Positions 16,204 to 24,894 of a DNA stretch of 31,646 bases are shown here, one piece after another. This DNA is from JACQNR01 sp049515175 (lineage in GTDB: Bacteria; Acidobacteriota; Terriglobia; UBA7540): NCBI GenBank assembly GCA_049515175.1, contig JBEKUI010000014.1, forward strand, positions 1 through 31,646. The letters run 5' to 3'. Under the pieces are notes generated by a model. The model was given only the letters and a program-made list of their open reading frames with translations. It searched no databases and was not told the origin of the DNA. Positions within the stretch are counted from its first letter, which is position 1; the number at the start of each line of letters is the position of its first letter. The translations under genes and the position numbers were made by a program.

Positions 16204-18597
16204 ATGAACTCGCTGCTTCAGGACGTCCGCTTCGGCCTGCGCATGCTGGGGAAGAATCCCGGCTTCACCGCGGTGGCGGTCACCACGCTCGCCCTCGGCA
16301 TCGGCGCCAACACCGCCATCTTCAGCGTTGTGAACGGAGTGCTTCTCCGCCCGCTTCCCTATCCAGAACCTGAGCGGGTCGTGGAAATCTCCCGCACCTA
16401 CCGCGGCGAGCTGCAGATGTCGAACTTCAGCGCGGCCCAGTTCGACTTCTGGAAGAGTCACCGCGATCCGTTCCAGTTCCTCGCGGCGGGGACGGGCGTG
16501 GGCTTCAATCTTGCCGGAGGCAGCCGGCCCGAACGCATCCGCGCGCTTCGCGTCTCTGGGGAGTACTTCCGCGTGCTCGGTGTGTCCCCCGCCCGCGGCC
16601 GTGATTTCCTACCGGAAGAGGACCGTCCCGGAGGCCCGAACGTCGCCGTTCTAAACCACGGCCTCTGGACTCGGAACTTCGGCGCTGACCCGCATGTGAT
16701 CGGCGGCACCATTCTGCTCGACGGGGAATCCTTCACGGTCATGGGAGTGATGCCCGTCGGCTTTGAAAGCCTTCCGCCGGTGGACCTCTGGACCACCATA
16801 GGTCAAGTGGCGCAAACCATCGGCAGCGGCTCGAACTATGAGGTGATCGGCCGGCTGAAACCCAACGTCTCCACCAAGCAGGCAAACAGCTTTCTGGCCA
16901 CCTTGACCCAGCCTTTCCTCAGCCGATTTGCCTCCGACATGCCCGCCAACATCACGAAGGATATCCGCTATAGCGTGTTTCCGTACCGCTATGTGAACAC
17001 CAACGATCTGCGCACGCCGCTGCTGGTTCTGTTCGGAGCTATTGGCTTTGTACTGCTTATTGCGTGCGTGAACGTGGCGAATCTGCAGATGGCTCGCGCG
17101 GCGACTCGAAACCGCGAGATCGCAGTGAGGACAGCGCTGGGCGCCGGCCGGCCGCGAATATTTCGGCAGCTTCTCACGGAGAATGTCCTGCTCGCGTTGC
17201 TGGGGGCGGCGCTGGGCCTGCTGGTGGCTCAGTGGGCGCTGAACTTCCTGCTCGCGATTAGCCCCACCGATTTACCACGCGGCCAAGAGATTTCTCTGGA
17301 CCGCTGGGCGCTAGCCTTTACAGCCCTAGTCGCGGTATTGACTGGAGTCCTGTTTGGTCTCGTGCCGGCCTTCCAGGCCGCGCGAACCGACCTGAATGAG
17401 TCCCTCAAAGAGAGCGGCAGTCGGACTTCCTCGCGCCGCCAGCACCTGGGGGCCGCACTGGCGGTGGGAGAGCTGGCGCTCTCGCTCGTGCTGCTGGTCG
17501 GCTCGGCGTTGCTTATCAAGACATTCGCCAACCTGCTGCGCACCGATCCCGGCCTGGACCCGCGCCCCGTCCTTTCGCTCGAGATCTGGACGACGGGATC
17601 TCAGCACAAGTCGGGAGCTGCCCTTGCGAATTTCTACGAGAGCGTGGTGCGGCGAATCGAAGCCATTCCGGGCGTGGAAAGCGCTGCCGTGGTCGCGGCG
17701 GGTTTGCCGCTCGAACGGGGCGGAAATGTTCCCATGAAGATCGCCGGGCAAAAGGACTCCGAGATGTTCTCGGCTGACTACCGCGAAATTACGTCTGAGT
17801 ACTTTCGCACGTTGGGCACTCCGGCGCGCCAGGGCCGGTCTTTCACCGCCGCCGATTCGCGTGATACCCACAAAGTGGCCATCATCAATGCAGCCTTCGC
17901 TCGCAAGTATTTTGCCGGGCGCAGTTCTGTCGGCGAGCATCTAGATCTCACGATGCTTGGGGATGCTCAACGCGAGATTGTCGGCGTGGCAGGGGACGCG
18001 AAGTACGATGAGGTCTCGAAGGAAGTCATGCCGACTGTTTACACCCCGTCTCGCACCCGGGGCGACTGCTTCGCGCTGCGCACCGCCATCGATCCGAAGA
18101 CTTTGGTGCCGACTGTCCGCCGCGCCGTAAGAGAGATTGACCCGAGACTCCCCATTCTCTCGATTCAGACCCAGAGCGAGCTGATCGATAAGACGTTGTT
18201 CGAGCAGCGCCTGATCGCCGACCTTTCCAGTCTCTTCGGCATCCTCGCGCTGGTGCTGGCCTGCGTGGGCCTCTACGGCGTTGTCTTCTATGGCGTGGCG
18301 CAACGAACGAATGAAATTGGGATTCGCCTGGCACTGGGAGCGGAGCGCCGTGACATCCTGAGGCTGGTTCTGTGGCAAGGCATGGTCTTGGCGCTTTCCG
18401 GTCTCGCCGTCGGCGTGATTGGAGCTGCGCTCCTTACTCGACTAATCAAGGCTTTCATTTACGGTGTGAAACCAATGGACCCCGTCACATTCGCTGCGGG
18501 TGCAATCCTTTTATTGGCCGTTGAACTCATTGCCAGCTACATCCCTGCCCGGCGGGCGATGAAGGTTGATCCGATGGTGGCGCTGAGATACGAGTGA
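16204..18597 (+). CDS. ADOP-type orphan permease (MacB/FtsX duplicated), copy 1
   Basis: A 797-residue membrane protein built from two MacB_PCD/FtsX units. Unit 1 has the N-terminal helix (GFTAVAVTTLALGIGANTAIFS), a periplasmic domain of about 220 residues, then TM helices with NREIAVRTALGAGRPRIFRQL. Unit 2 repeats this and ends with NEIGIRLALGAERRDILRLVL and PARRAMKVDPMVALRYE. This is the acidobacterial duplicated orphan permease layout, related to MacB-type exporters but without its own ATPase; none is encoded nearby. The substrate is unknown. The ATG at 16204 has GAGGA eight bases upstream; an in-frame ATG at 16111 adds residues unlike the family. Copy 2 follows directly. The stop codon lies in a heptad repeat. 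Confidence 0.92.
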   Translation: MNSLLQDVRFGLRMLGKNPGFTAVAVTTLALGIGANTAIFSVVNGVLLRPLPYPEPERVVEISRTYRGELQMSNFSAAQFDFWKSHRDPFQFLAAGTGVGFNLAGGSRPERIRALRVSGEYFRVLGVSPARGRDFLPEEDRPGGPNVAVLNHGLWTRNFGADPHVIGGTILLDGESFTVMGVMPVGFESLPPVDLWTTIGQVAQTIGSGSNYEVIGRLKPNVSTKQANSFLATLTQPFLSRFASDMPANITKDIRYSVFPYRYVNTNDLRTPLLVLFGAIGFVLLIACVNVANLQMARAATRNREIAVRTALGAGRPRIFRQLLTENVLLALLGAALGLLVAQWALNFLLAISPTDLPRGQEISLDRWALAFTALVAVLTGVLFGLVPAFQAARTDLNESLKESGSRTSSRRQHLGAALAVGELALSLVLLVGSALLIKTFANLLRTDPGLDPRPVLSLEIWTTGSQHKSGAALANFYESVVRRIEAIPGVESAAVVAAGLPLERGGNVPMKIAGQKDSEMFSADYREITSEYFRTLGTPARQGRSFTAADSRDTHKVAIINAAFARKYFAGRSSVGEHLDLTMLGDAQREIVGVAGDAKYDEVSKEVMPTVYTPSRTRGDCFALRTAIDPKTLVPTVRRAVREIDPRLPILSIQTQSELIDKTLFEQRLIADLSSLFGILALVLACVGLYGVVFYGVAQRTNEIGIRLALGAERRDILRLVLWQGMVLALSGLAVGVIGAALLTRLIKAFIYGVKPMDPVTFAAGAILLLAVELIASYIPARRAMKVDPMVALRYE

Positions 18598-18647
18598 CGA
18601 GTGACAAGTGACGAGTGACGAGTTTCGAGTTTCCAATTTCGAGCTTC
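18592..18647. repeat. Tandem heptad repeat, eight units, overlapping the permease stop codon
   Basis: Eight consecutive 7-base units start at 18592: GAGTGAC twice, AAGTGAC, GAGTGAC, GAGTTTC twice, then CAATTTC and GAGCTTC. The first unit contains the TGA stop of the preceding permease (18595-18597). The period is exactly seven throughout, with conversion from a GAC ending to a TTC ending midway. Confidence 0.9.
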
Positions 18648-18692
18648 TTTACCGATGAACCGATGATGAGATAGTCCGATTAGAGGTCAACG

Positions 18693-21146
18693 ATGAGCAC
18701 ACTGTTTCAGGATTTGAAATACGGCCTGCGCATGCTGGCGAAGAGCCCCGGCTTCACGGCGGTGGCGGTCATCACGCTCGCCCTCGGCATTGGCGCGAAC
18801 ACGGCGATCTTTTCGATCGTCAACGGGGTGTTGCTCAATCCGCTGCCCTTCTCGGAGCCCGATCGGCTCATCGCGCTCTACTCGCGGACGCCGGACTCTC
18901 CGCGATGGTCCATTTCCTACCCCAACTTCCTCGACTGGGTCCGCGATAATCGGTCGTTTTCGGCCCTCGCGGCCTATCGGGGAGACGACTTTAACCTGAC
19001 AGGGATGGGCGAGCCCGAACGCGTGACAGCGGAGATGATCTCGGCGAGTTTCTTCCCCCTGCTCGGCGTGAAGCCGACCACCGGCCGGTTGTTTCGTCCT
19101 GAAGAGGACCAGGTGGGCGCGGCGCCGGTGGTGCTGATCAGTGGCGGCTTGTGGAAACGCAAGTTCGGCTCTGCTCCGGACGCAATGGGCAAGAGTCTCA
19201 CTCTCAGCGGCACGGTGTACACCGTCATCGGTGTGATCCCGGCGGACTTCCACTACACGAGCAGCAACTTCGAGAGGAGCAAAGATGTGTACGTCCCGAT
19301 CGGGCAGTGGAACGACCCCACCTTCCGCGACCGCAGAATTGGCATGGGCATGGACGCGGTCGGGAGGCTCAAGCCCGGCGTCACCTTCGAGCAGGCGAAA
19401 GCCGACATGGATGCACTCGGACGGCATCTGGCCGAGGAGTATCCCGATGCCAACAAAGGCACAGGCATCACGCTGGTTCCGCTGAAACAAAACGCGGTGG
19501 GAGACATCCAGCCGTTTCTGCTGGTGCTGCTGGCTGCGGTGGGCTTCGTTCTCCTCATCGCCTGCGTGAACGTGGCGAATCTCCTGCTGGCGCGCTCGAC
19601 AGGCCGCACCCACGAGTTCGCCGTCCGCTCCGCGATGGGCGCGAGCCGCGGCCGCGTCATCCGGCAACTTCTTACCGAAAGCATCCTGCTCGCGTTAGCG
19701 GGCGGGGGTCTTGGCTTACTGCTTGCCTCCTGGGGGATGCGGACGGCCCTGAACATTCTGCCGGAGGCGTTGCCGCGAGCGGAAGAAATCCGGCTCGACG
19801 GGCACGTGCTGTTGTTTACGCTCGTGGCCTCTGCACTGGCGGGAATAGTGTTCGGCTTGGCGCCGGCGCTCAAGACCTCCAGAACAGGTCTTCATGAAAC
19901 CCTTAAGGAGGGAGGCCGCGGGTCAAGCGGTGCTCACCACCGTGCACAGAGCGTTTTTGTGGTGGTGGAAATGGCTCTCGCACTCGTCCTACTGGCCGGG
20001 GCCGGACTGATGATTCGCAGCCTGGCCAGGCTCTGGAGAGTTGATCCGGGATTCAACCCCCACAACGTGCTCACCTTCAGGCTCGCGGGCCCCCCCACCG
20101 CCAGCACAACCCCGGATGCCGCTCGGGCTACCTGGCACGAGCTTCATGACCAGCTCACTGCGGTTCCCGGTATTCAGTCCGCCTCGCTGACGGTCGGAGC
20201 CATGCCCATGGCCGGCGATTCCGAACTGCCGTTCTGGCTGGAAGGCCAACCCAAACCCCCGAGCCAGGCGGAAATGAAGCAGGCGATCCTCTACACTGTG
20301 CAGCCCGACTATTTGAAGGTGATGGGAATACCCCTCCAGCGCGGCCGCTTCCTCTCCTCCGCGGACAACGAGCATTCCCCAATCGTCACCGTCATTGATG
20401 AGCGCTTTCGACAGCTCTACTTCGGCAATCAAAATCCAATCGGCAGGAGTATCAACTTCGACATCTTGAACATCACGGCTGAAATTGTCGGGGTAGTTGG
20501 GCATGTCAAACAATGGGGTCTTGCCACGGACGCAACCTCCTCCATGCAGGCGCAATGCTATTTCCAGGTGAACCAGATCCCGGACCAGTTTGTGCCCATG
20601 ATGGCCGGCTACACGGGAATCATGCTTCGAACGGCTGCGTCGCCGCTTGCACAAGTGGGCTCCATTCGGGACGTCCTGAACCAAATGAACAGCCAGCAAG
20701 TGATGTACAACATCCAGACCATGGACGGAATCATTTCCGGTTCTCTCGCCGCGCGGCGTTTCTCAATGATTCTCCTCGGGATTTTCGCCGCGCTCGCGGT
20801 CGTCATGTCGTGCGTCGGAATCTACGGCGTGATCTCCTATCTCGCCGGCCAGCGAACACACGAGATCGGCATCCGAATGGCGCTGGGCGCTGAGCGGCGG
20901 GATGTGCTGTGGATGGTTCTTGGTGACGGGGCGAAGATGACGCTCGTGGGTGTTGCCATTGGCCTTGTGGCCGCCCTGGGGCTCACGCGCCTCATGGCGA
21001 ACATGCTCTTCGGCGTCGGCGCGCGTGATCCCCTCACCCTTGCCGGGGTCGCATTCCTGCTCACCCTGGTGGCGCTGCTGGCGAGCTACATCCCCGCGCG
21101 GCGCGCCACAAGAGTCGATCCGATGGTGGCGCTACGCTATGAGTGA
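18693..21146 (+). CDS. ADOP-type orphan permease (MacB/FtsX duplicated), copy 2
   Basis: An 817-residue paralogue of the preceding permease in the same orientation. The N-terminus (STLFQDLKYGLRMLAKSPGF) and the C-terminus (PARRATRVDPMVALRYE) closely follow copy 1, with two periplasmic MacB_PCD domains and two FtsX permease regions (THEFAVRSAMGASRGRVIRQL and THEIGIRMALGAERRDVLWMV). AGAGG lies seven bases before the ATG. The two copies probably arose by tandem duplication and then diverged strongly in the periplasmic domains, where a substrate or partner would bind. No ATPase or adaptor protein gene is adjacent, so whether they transport anything is unproven. The last 84 bases before the convergent VWA gene hold no visible terminator. 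Confidence 0.92.
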   Translation: MSTLFQDLKYGLRMLAKSPGFTAVAVITLALGIGANTAIFSIVNGVLLNPLPFSEPDRLIALYSRTPDSPRWSISYPNFLDWVRDNRSFSALAAYRGDDFNLTGMGEPERVTAEMISASFFPLLGVKPTTGRLFRPEEDQVGAAPVVLISGGLWKRKFGSAPDAMGKSLTLSGTVYTVIGVIPADFHYTSSNFERSKDVYVPIGQWNDPTFRDRRIGMGMDAVGRLKPGVTFEQAKADMDALGRHLAEEYPDANKGTGITLVPLKQNAVGDIQPFLLVLLAAVGFVLLIACVNVANLLLARSTGRTHEFAVRSAMGASRGRVIRQLLTESILLALAGGGLGLLLASWGMRTALNILPEALPRAEEIRLDGHVLLFTLVASALAGIVFGLAPALKTSRTGLHETLKEGGRGSSGAHHRAQSVFVVVEMALALVLLAGAGLMIRSLARLWRVDPGFNPHNVLTFRLAGPPTASTTPDAARATWHELHDQLTAVPGIQSASLTVGAMPMAGDSELPFWLEGQPKPPSQAEMKQAILYTVQPDYLKVMGIPLQRGRFLSSADNEHSPIVTVIDERFRQLYFGNQNPIGRSINFDILNITAEIVGVVGHVKQWGLATDATSSMQAQCYFQVNQIPDQFVPMMAGYTGIMLRTAASPLAQVGSIRDVLNQMNSQQVMYNIQTMDGIISGSLAARRFSMILLGIFAALAVVMSCVGIYGVISYLAGQRTHEIGIRMALGAERRDVLWMVLGDGAKMTLVGVAIGLVAALGLTRLMANMLFGVGARDPLTLAGVAFLLTLVALLASYIPARRATRVDPMVALRYE

Positions 21147-21230
21147 AGCGCGTTTTTGGCGCCGAAGGAACAGCTGAGGAAACGGACATCCTCGAATTGG
21201 GAGGCAATTTCACTTTGCTCTGCTTCAACG

Positions 21231-22487
21231 CTAGTGGATGTGTTTGACCTTCTTTTGCATGTAATCCATCAACAGATACTGACCGAGGGTATAAGGAGTC
21301 GTGAAATAGGCCTTGCCGCGGCAGATTTCGGTCACCTTCTGCACGAAGTTGACCAGCCCGAAGTCCGAGGCCAGCATGAAGGTGTTGATGAGGATGCCGT
21401 TGCGCCGGCAGCGCGCCACTTCGTGGAGGGTCTCGGAGATCACGAGGGGATCAAGTCCGAAGGCGTTTTTGTATATCCTGCCGTCATCGAGCGTCAGGGC
21501 AGACGGCTTGCCGTCGGTGATCATGACGATCTGGCGCATGTCTTTCGTCTGGCGGGCCAGAATGCGTTGCGCCAGCCGCAGACCTTCGCGCGTATTGGTG
21601 TAGTAGGGGCCCACACGCGCGCGTGCCAGCTCTGAGAGGGGCATTTCCTCAGCCGTATCGTGGAACAGCACCAGCCGCAACGTATCGCCCGGATACTGCG
21701 TGCGGATCAAATGAGTGAGCGCCAGCGCAACTTTCTTGGCCGGTGTGAAGCGGTCCTCGCCGTAAAGAATCATGCTGTGACTGCAATCGAGCATCAAGAC
21801 GGTTGCGCAGGAGCTCTGGTACTCGCACTGGCGAACTTGCAGGTCGCGGTATTCGAGGTCGAGAGGAACCCGCAGGCCCTCGCGCTGGATGGCGGAGAGC
21901 AGTGTGGCGTTGACGTCGAGATTCATCGTGTCGCCGAATTCGTACGGACGGCTGGAGCCGTGAGCCTCGACGCCCGTGGCCAGTTCGCGCGTATCGTGGC
22001 GGCCAAAGCTCGATCGACCCAATGACCCGAGCAAATCCTTGAGGGTTTTGAAACCGAGAAAATCAAGCGCCTTGTCGGTGAGCTGGAATTTGACGCTCCC
22101 CTCGGGGCCCAGGGATTTCCCCGCACCGGGCTGCGTCAATTGGCCTGGCTGCGGCTGGGGTTGCTCGATGGTGACGTAGCCCTCTTCCGCCATCCGTTCC
22201 AGAAGCTTGTTGATGAGCTCCGAGAGGCGGGACTCGTCGTAGTTCTTGGCGTTCTGCATCAACTCGTCGAGGAGTTCCTGGGGGATCATGCCTTGCTGGT
22301 GGAGCGCTTCAAGCAGTGCTTGATGGAGATTCTCCATCGTCCGCTCGCGGTCCATTTCGTAGAAGTTTGAGTAGGGGCTGTCGAAGCCGCTTTCGAGCAA
22401 GTAGTCCTGGAGGAGTTGGAGCAGGTCCTCGGCGCTCAGGCCATCGAAGGGGTCGGCGACGTACTTGGAGTACTTGATGTATTTCAT
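21231..22487 (-). CDS. VWA-domain protein partnered with a MoxR-like ATPase
   Basis: A 418-residue soluble protein. The first 190 residues are helical, with a Gln/Pro-rich linker near residues 107-120. The C-terminal half (about 228-400) is a von Willebrand A domain with a complete metal-ion site: DCSHS (Asp234, Ser236, Ser238), the Thr in TNTREG, and TDG (Asp325). Such domains bind partners through a bound Mg2+. The MoxR/BchI-like ATPase gene lies just upstream, the arrangement seen in chelatase (BchI/BchD) and MoxR-VWA systems, where the pair remodels or inserts cofactor into a client protein. The client is not encoded nearby. The ATG at 22487 has only a weak ribosome site. Confidence 0.85.
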   Translation of the reverse strand: MKYIKYSKYVADPFDGLSAEDLLQLLQDYLLESGFDSPYSNFYEMDRERTMENLHQALLEALHQQGMIPQELLDELMQNAKNYDESRLSELINKLLERMAEEGYVTIEQPQPQPGQLTQPGAGKSLGPEGSVKFQLTDKALDFLGFKTLKDLLGSLGRSSFGRHDTRELATGVEAHGSSRPYEFGDTMNLDVNATLLSAIQREGLRVPLDLEYRDLQVRQCEYQSSCATVLMLDCSHSMILYGEDRFTPAKKVALALTHLIRTQYPGDTLRLVLFHDTAEEMPLSELARARVGPYYTNTREGLRLAQRILARQTKDMRQIVMITDGKPSALTLDDGRIYKNAFGLDPLVISETLHEVARCRRNGILINTFMLASDFGLVNFVQKVTEICRGKAYFTTPYTLGQYLLMDYMQKKVKHIH

Positions 22488-22510
22488 ATGAGCCGCCAGC
22501 GATCAGCCCC

Positions 22511-22552
22511 GAAGGACAAAGTACGAAGGACGAAGTACAAAGTACAAAGGAC
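22511..22552. repeat. Tandem heptad repeat, six units, between ATPase and VWA genes
   Basis: Six 7-base units (GAAGGAC, AAAGTAC and single-base variants such as GAAGTAC and AAAGGAC) fill 22511-22552. They begin five bases after the stop codon of the ATPase gene, reading its strand, and end 23 bases before the VWA start. They therefore sit in the intercistronic part of a two-gene transcript. Confidence 0.85.
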
Positions 22553-22557
22553 GGACC

Positions 22558-24033
22558 CTAATTTATGGGCCGGCGCCGCGGGCCAAGTCCGCCGAGGTCC
22601 TCGGGAGTGGGTTCCGCTCGGCCCGGCTTGGGCTGCTCGGCGTGATAGCCGAGTTCTTCATTACGGCTGATCTTTTTCAGGGCGTAGAGGCCCTCGAGGA
22701 TGAACTCGGCTCCCGCGACCAATAACGCCGGGTCGTCTTTGGCTTTGATCCCCAATGCCTGCGTCTTTTCCATCAGACCCTGGATCTTCTTTAACTGGGC
22801 GTAAACCTCCGCGCTCGCGGCGCCGTCCGGATACTTCAGCTTTCCGCCCAGTTCGAACCACTGGACGACGGGATGGAGCGGGACGCCATCGAAGTGCTTC
22901 TTGAAAATGCGCGCCGTGGCGGCGCGGATGACGTCGCGGGCGACGTTGTCGGCGCCGCGCATTTCGCCCTCGTATTCGAGCTCAAATTTTCCGGTGAGCG
23001 AGGGCAGCGCGTCGTAGATATCGGAGCAGCGGGGCACGATGGTGGCCTCGTGATGGATCAGCGCGCGCCGCTCGGCGTTGGAAACGACGTTTTCCAGGCA
23101 GGTAATGGGCATGCGCTGGCTGACACCGCTGCGCTTGTCGATGCGTTTTTCCTGGCGCGCCTCAAACGCGATGCTCTCGATGATCTCGCGCACAAACGGC
23201 GGGACGACGAGAGCCGGCGTGCCGTTGCGCTCGATCCACGCCTCCTGCGCCGTAATCGCCATGGCGTGCTCGAGCGTGGCGGGGTAGTGAGTGCGGATTT
23301 CCGAGCCGACGCGGTCTTTGAGCGGCGTGATGATTTTGCCGCGCGCCGTGTAGTCCTCGGGGTTGGCGGTAAAGACCAGCGCGACGTCGAGCGGGAGGCG
23401 CACGGGATAGCCTTTAATCTGCACGTCGCCTTCCTGCATGATGTTGAAGAGCCCGACTTGAATTTTCCCCGCCAGGTCCGGCAGCTCGTTGATGGCGAAG
23501 ATGCCGCGGTTGGCGCGCGGCAACAGGCCGTAGTGAATGGTCAATTCGCTCGAAAGCGCGTGGCCGCCGCGCGCCGCCTTGATGGGATCGAGGTCACCGA
23601 TGATGTCGGCGATGGTGACGTCGGGTGTGGCGAGCTTTTCCACGAAGCGCTGGTCGCGCGGCAGATAGGCGATGGGCGTGGCGTCACCGCACTCCCGGAG
23701 ACGTTCCGCGCAGGCGCGGCAGATGGGCCGGAGCGGATCGTCGTTGATCTCGCAGCCTTCGATGTAGGGAATTTCTTCGTCCAGCAGCGTGATCAGCGAG
23801 CGCAGGATTCGGCTCTTGGCCTGCCCGCGCAATCCCAGCAGGATGAAATTGTGACGCGAGAGGATGGCATTGGCGATTTGCGGGGTTACGGAATCGTCGT
23901 AACCGATGATGCCGGGGAAAAGCGGCTCGCCCGCCGCAAGTTTTCGAATGAGGTTGGCGCGCAACTCATCCTTGACGCGGACACTCCGATAGCTAGACCT
24001 CTTCAAGTCTCCGAGCGTTTTTAGTTTTGACAT
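22558..24033 (-). CDS. MoxR/BchI-like AAA+ ATPase
   Basis: A 491-residue AAA+ protein of the magnesium-chelatase I / MoxR group. Walker A is GLRGQAKS (residues 67-74) and sensor 1 is FTANPEDYTARG (221-232), followed by LKDRVGSEIRTHYP with likely arginine contacts. Walker B reads GIFAINELPDL: the usual Asp is Asn182 while Glu183 is kept. Between Walker A and B lie four cysteines (Cys94, 105, 108, 115) with a CxxC spaced like a metal site. The VWA gene follows 70 bases after the stop, so both are probably made from the promoter at 24055-24082. It likely powers remodelling of a client bound by the VWA protein. Function beyond this is unknown. Confidence 0.86.
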   Translation of the reverse strand: MSKLKTLGDLKRSSYRSVRVKDELRANLIRKLAAGEPLFPGIIGYDDSVTPQIANAILSRHNFILLGLRGQAKSRILRSLITLLDEEIPYIEGCEINDDPLRPICRACAERLRECGDATPIAYLPRDQRFVEKLATPDVTIADIIGDLDPIKAARGGHALSSELTIHYGLLPRANRGIFAINELPDLAGKIQVGLFNIMQEGDVQIKGYPVRLPLDVALVFTANPEDYTARGKIITPLKDRVGSEIRTHYPATLEHAMAITAQEAWIERNGTPALVVPPFVREIIESIAFEARQEKRIDKRSGVSQRMPITCLENVVSNAERRALIHHEATIVPRCSDIYDALPSLTGKFELEYEGEMRGADNVARDVIRAATARIFKKHFDGVPLHPVVQWFELGGKLKYPDGAASAEVYAQLKKIQGLMEKTQALGIKAKDDPALLVAGAEFILEGLYALKKISRNEELGYHAEQPKPGRAEPTPEDLGGLGPRRRPIN

Positions 24034-24054
24034 TTGCCCCAGCCCCTACTGCCC

Positions 24055-24082
24055 ATTATCGCCTATTTCGCTGATAAGGCAA
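24055..24082 (-). promoter_or_regulatory. Promoter of the ATPase-VWA unit
   Basis: On the minus strand, TTGCCT (24082-24077) and GATAAT (24060-24055) are separated by 16 bases. The leader to the ATG at 24033 would be about 15 bases and contains a GGGG that could act as a weak ribosome site. Confidence 0.5.
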
Positions 24083-24187
24083 TCGCCTGATGGAACCGGG
24101 GATTTCCTTCTTGAACTCCTGGTCGCGGAATTCAAACCCCCACCCTCGAACGCCACCTCCTTCGGGTTGCTGGTTAGTTTCCGGGTA

Positions 24188-24283
24188 GGGCGTTACACAA
24201 CACCGTGGAGCCCCTCTACTCAGAAGGCGGCAAGATTCCTTCCGAGTAGGCCATCACCCGGCCGGAACCGTGATGGGCGTTAC
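24188..24283. repeat. Two adjacent stem-loops flanked by a 9-base direct repeat
   Basis: A 12-bp stem (24216-24227 with 24238-24249; fully paired with one G.U on the minus strand) is followed by a perfect 7-bp stem (CCATCAC 24251-24257, GTGATGG 24270-24276) whose loop holds CCGGCCGG. GGGCGTTAC occurs at 24188-24196 and again at 24275-24283. It sits in a gene-free stretch (24083-24307) downstream of the GtrA gene. It may be a terminator region or a small palindromic mobile element with target duplication. Confidence 0.55.
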
Positions 24284-24307
24284 CAGGCTGTACACCGACC
24301 CACGATT

Positions 24308-24838
24308 CTACGGATTGGCCGATTTGCCGGCCAGGCCAAGGGGCGTATTGCGCCCTAGCTTGCCGCAGCGGGACTTCTGTCTCGTGACAACGTTACCCCG
24401 TGCAAGCCGCTGTGGTCGAAAGGCAAAACGACACGCCTCCGACTTTCTGGGAGTTCCCCGAAATACAAATCGGTCCCCGGCCAGGAAATTCAGGAATGAG
24501 CAGATGCTAATCGTCACAATGTTGGCGACCGCGTAGTTCATTGACCAAGATCCCACAAAAAGCCGCATCAGGATGAGGTTGCCTCCGACGGACAGCGCAC
24601 CGTTCGCCAGATGGAAGCGCACAAGCCTCTTCCACATGCCTTCCTTGTCATGACCCAAGCGATCCGACCATGTCCAATGCTCGTGCCATATGAAGTTGTG
24701 GAGAACTGCTGCCTCAACGGCCAGTCCCGTCCCAACGAGATAATGCAGTCCCAACCAACTGGTCAGTGCCGTCAAGGTGGACAGCTGGATCAGGACGCCC
24801 AATGCACCAACCAGGTTGAAGACAATCCAGCGCCGCAT
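24308..24838 (-). CDS. GtrA-family membrane protein
   Basis: A 176-residue protein with four predicted membrane helices of the GtrA/DPMS family, thought to flip or help transfer lipid-linked sugars for surface polysaccharides. The FNLVGALGVLIQL start of helix 1, the VLHNFIWHEHWTWSDR segment between helices and the final LNFLAGDRFVFRG are typical. About 45 basic, low-complexity residues follow the domain. The ATG at 24838 has AAGGGG eight bases upstream and fits the family N-terminus. An alternative ATG at 24898 overlaps the stop of the phosphatidyltransferase gene as ATGA, so translational coupling is also possible. Base composition is less GC-rich than in flanking genes. Confidence 0.82.
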   Translation of the reverse strand: MRRWIVFNLVGALGVLIQLSTLTALTSWLGLHYLVGTGLAVEAAVLHNFIWHEHWTWSDRLGHDKEGMWKRLVRFHLANGALSVGGNLILMRLFVGSWSMNYAVANIVTISICSFLNFLAGDRFVFRGTPRKSEACRFAFRPQRLARGNVVTRQKSRCGKLGRNTPLGLAGKSANP

Positions 24839-24894
24839 CTGGGTAGCCCCTTGCCGGAACCTAGCTGGGAGTCGCCGCACGCCAGGTGTCCCTC

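Noticed and set aside
22511..22552. CRISPR array
   Set aside because: Units are seven bases with no spacers; no cas genes. The same applies to the other heptad arrays.
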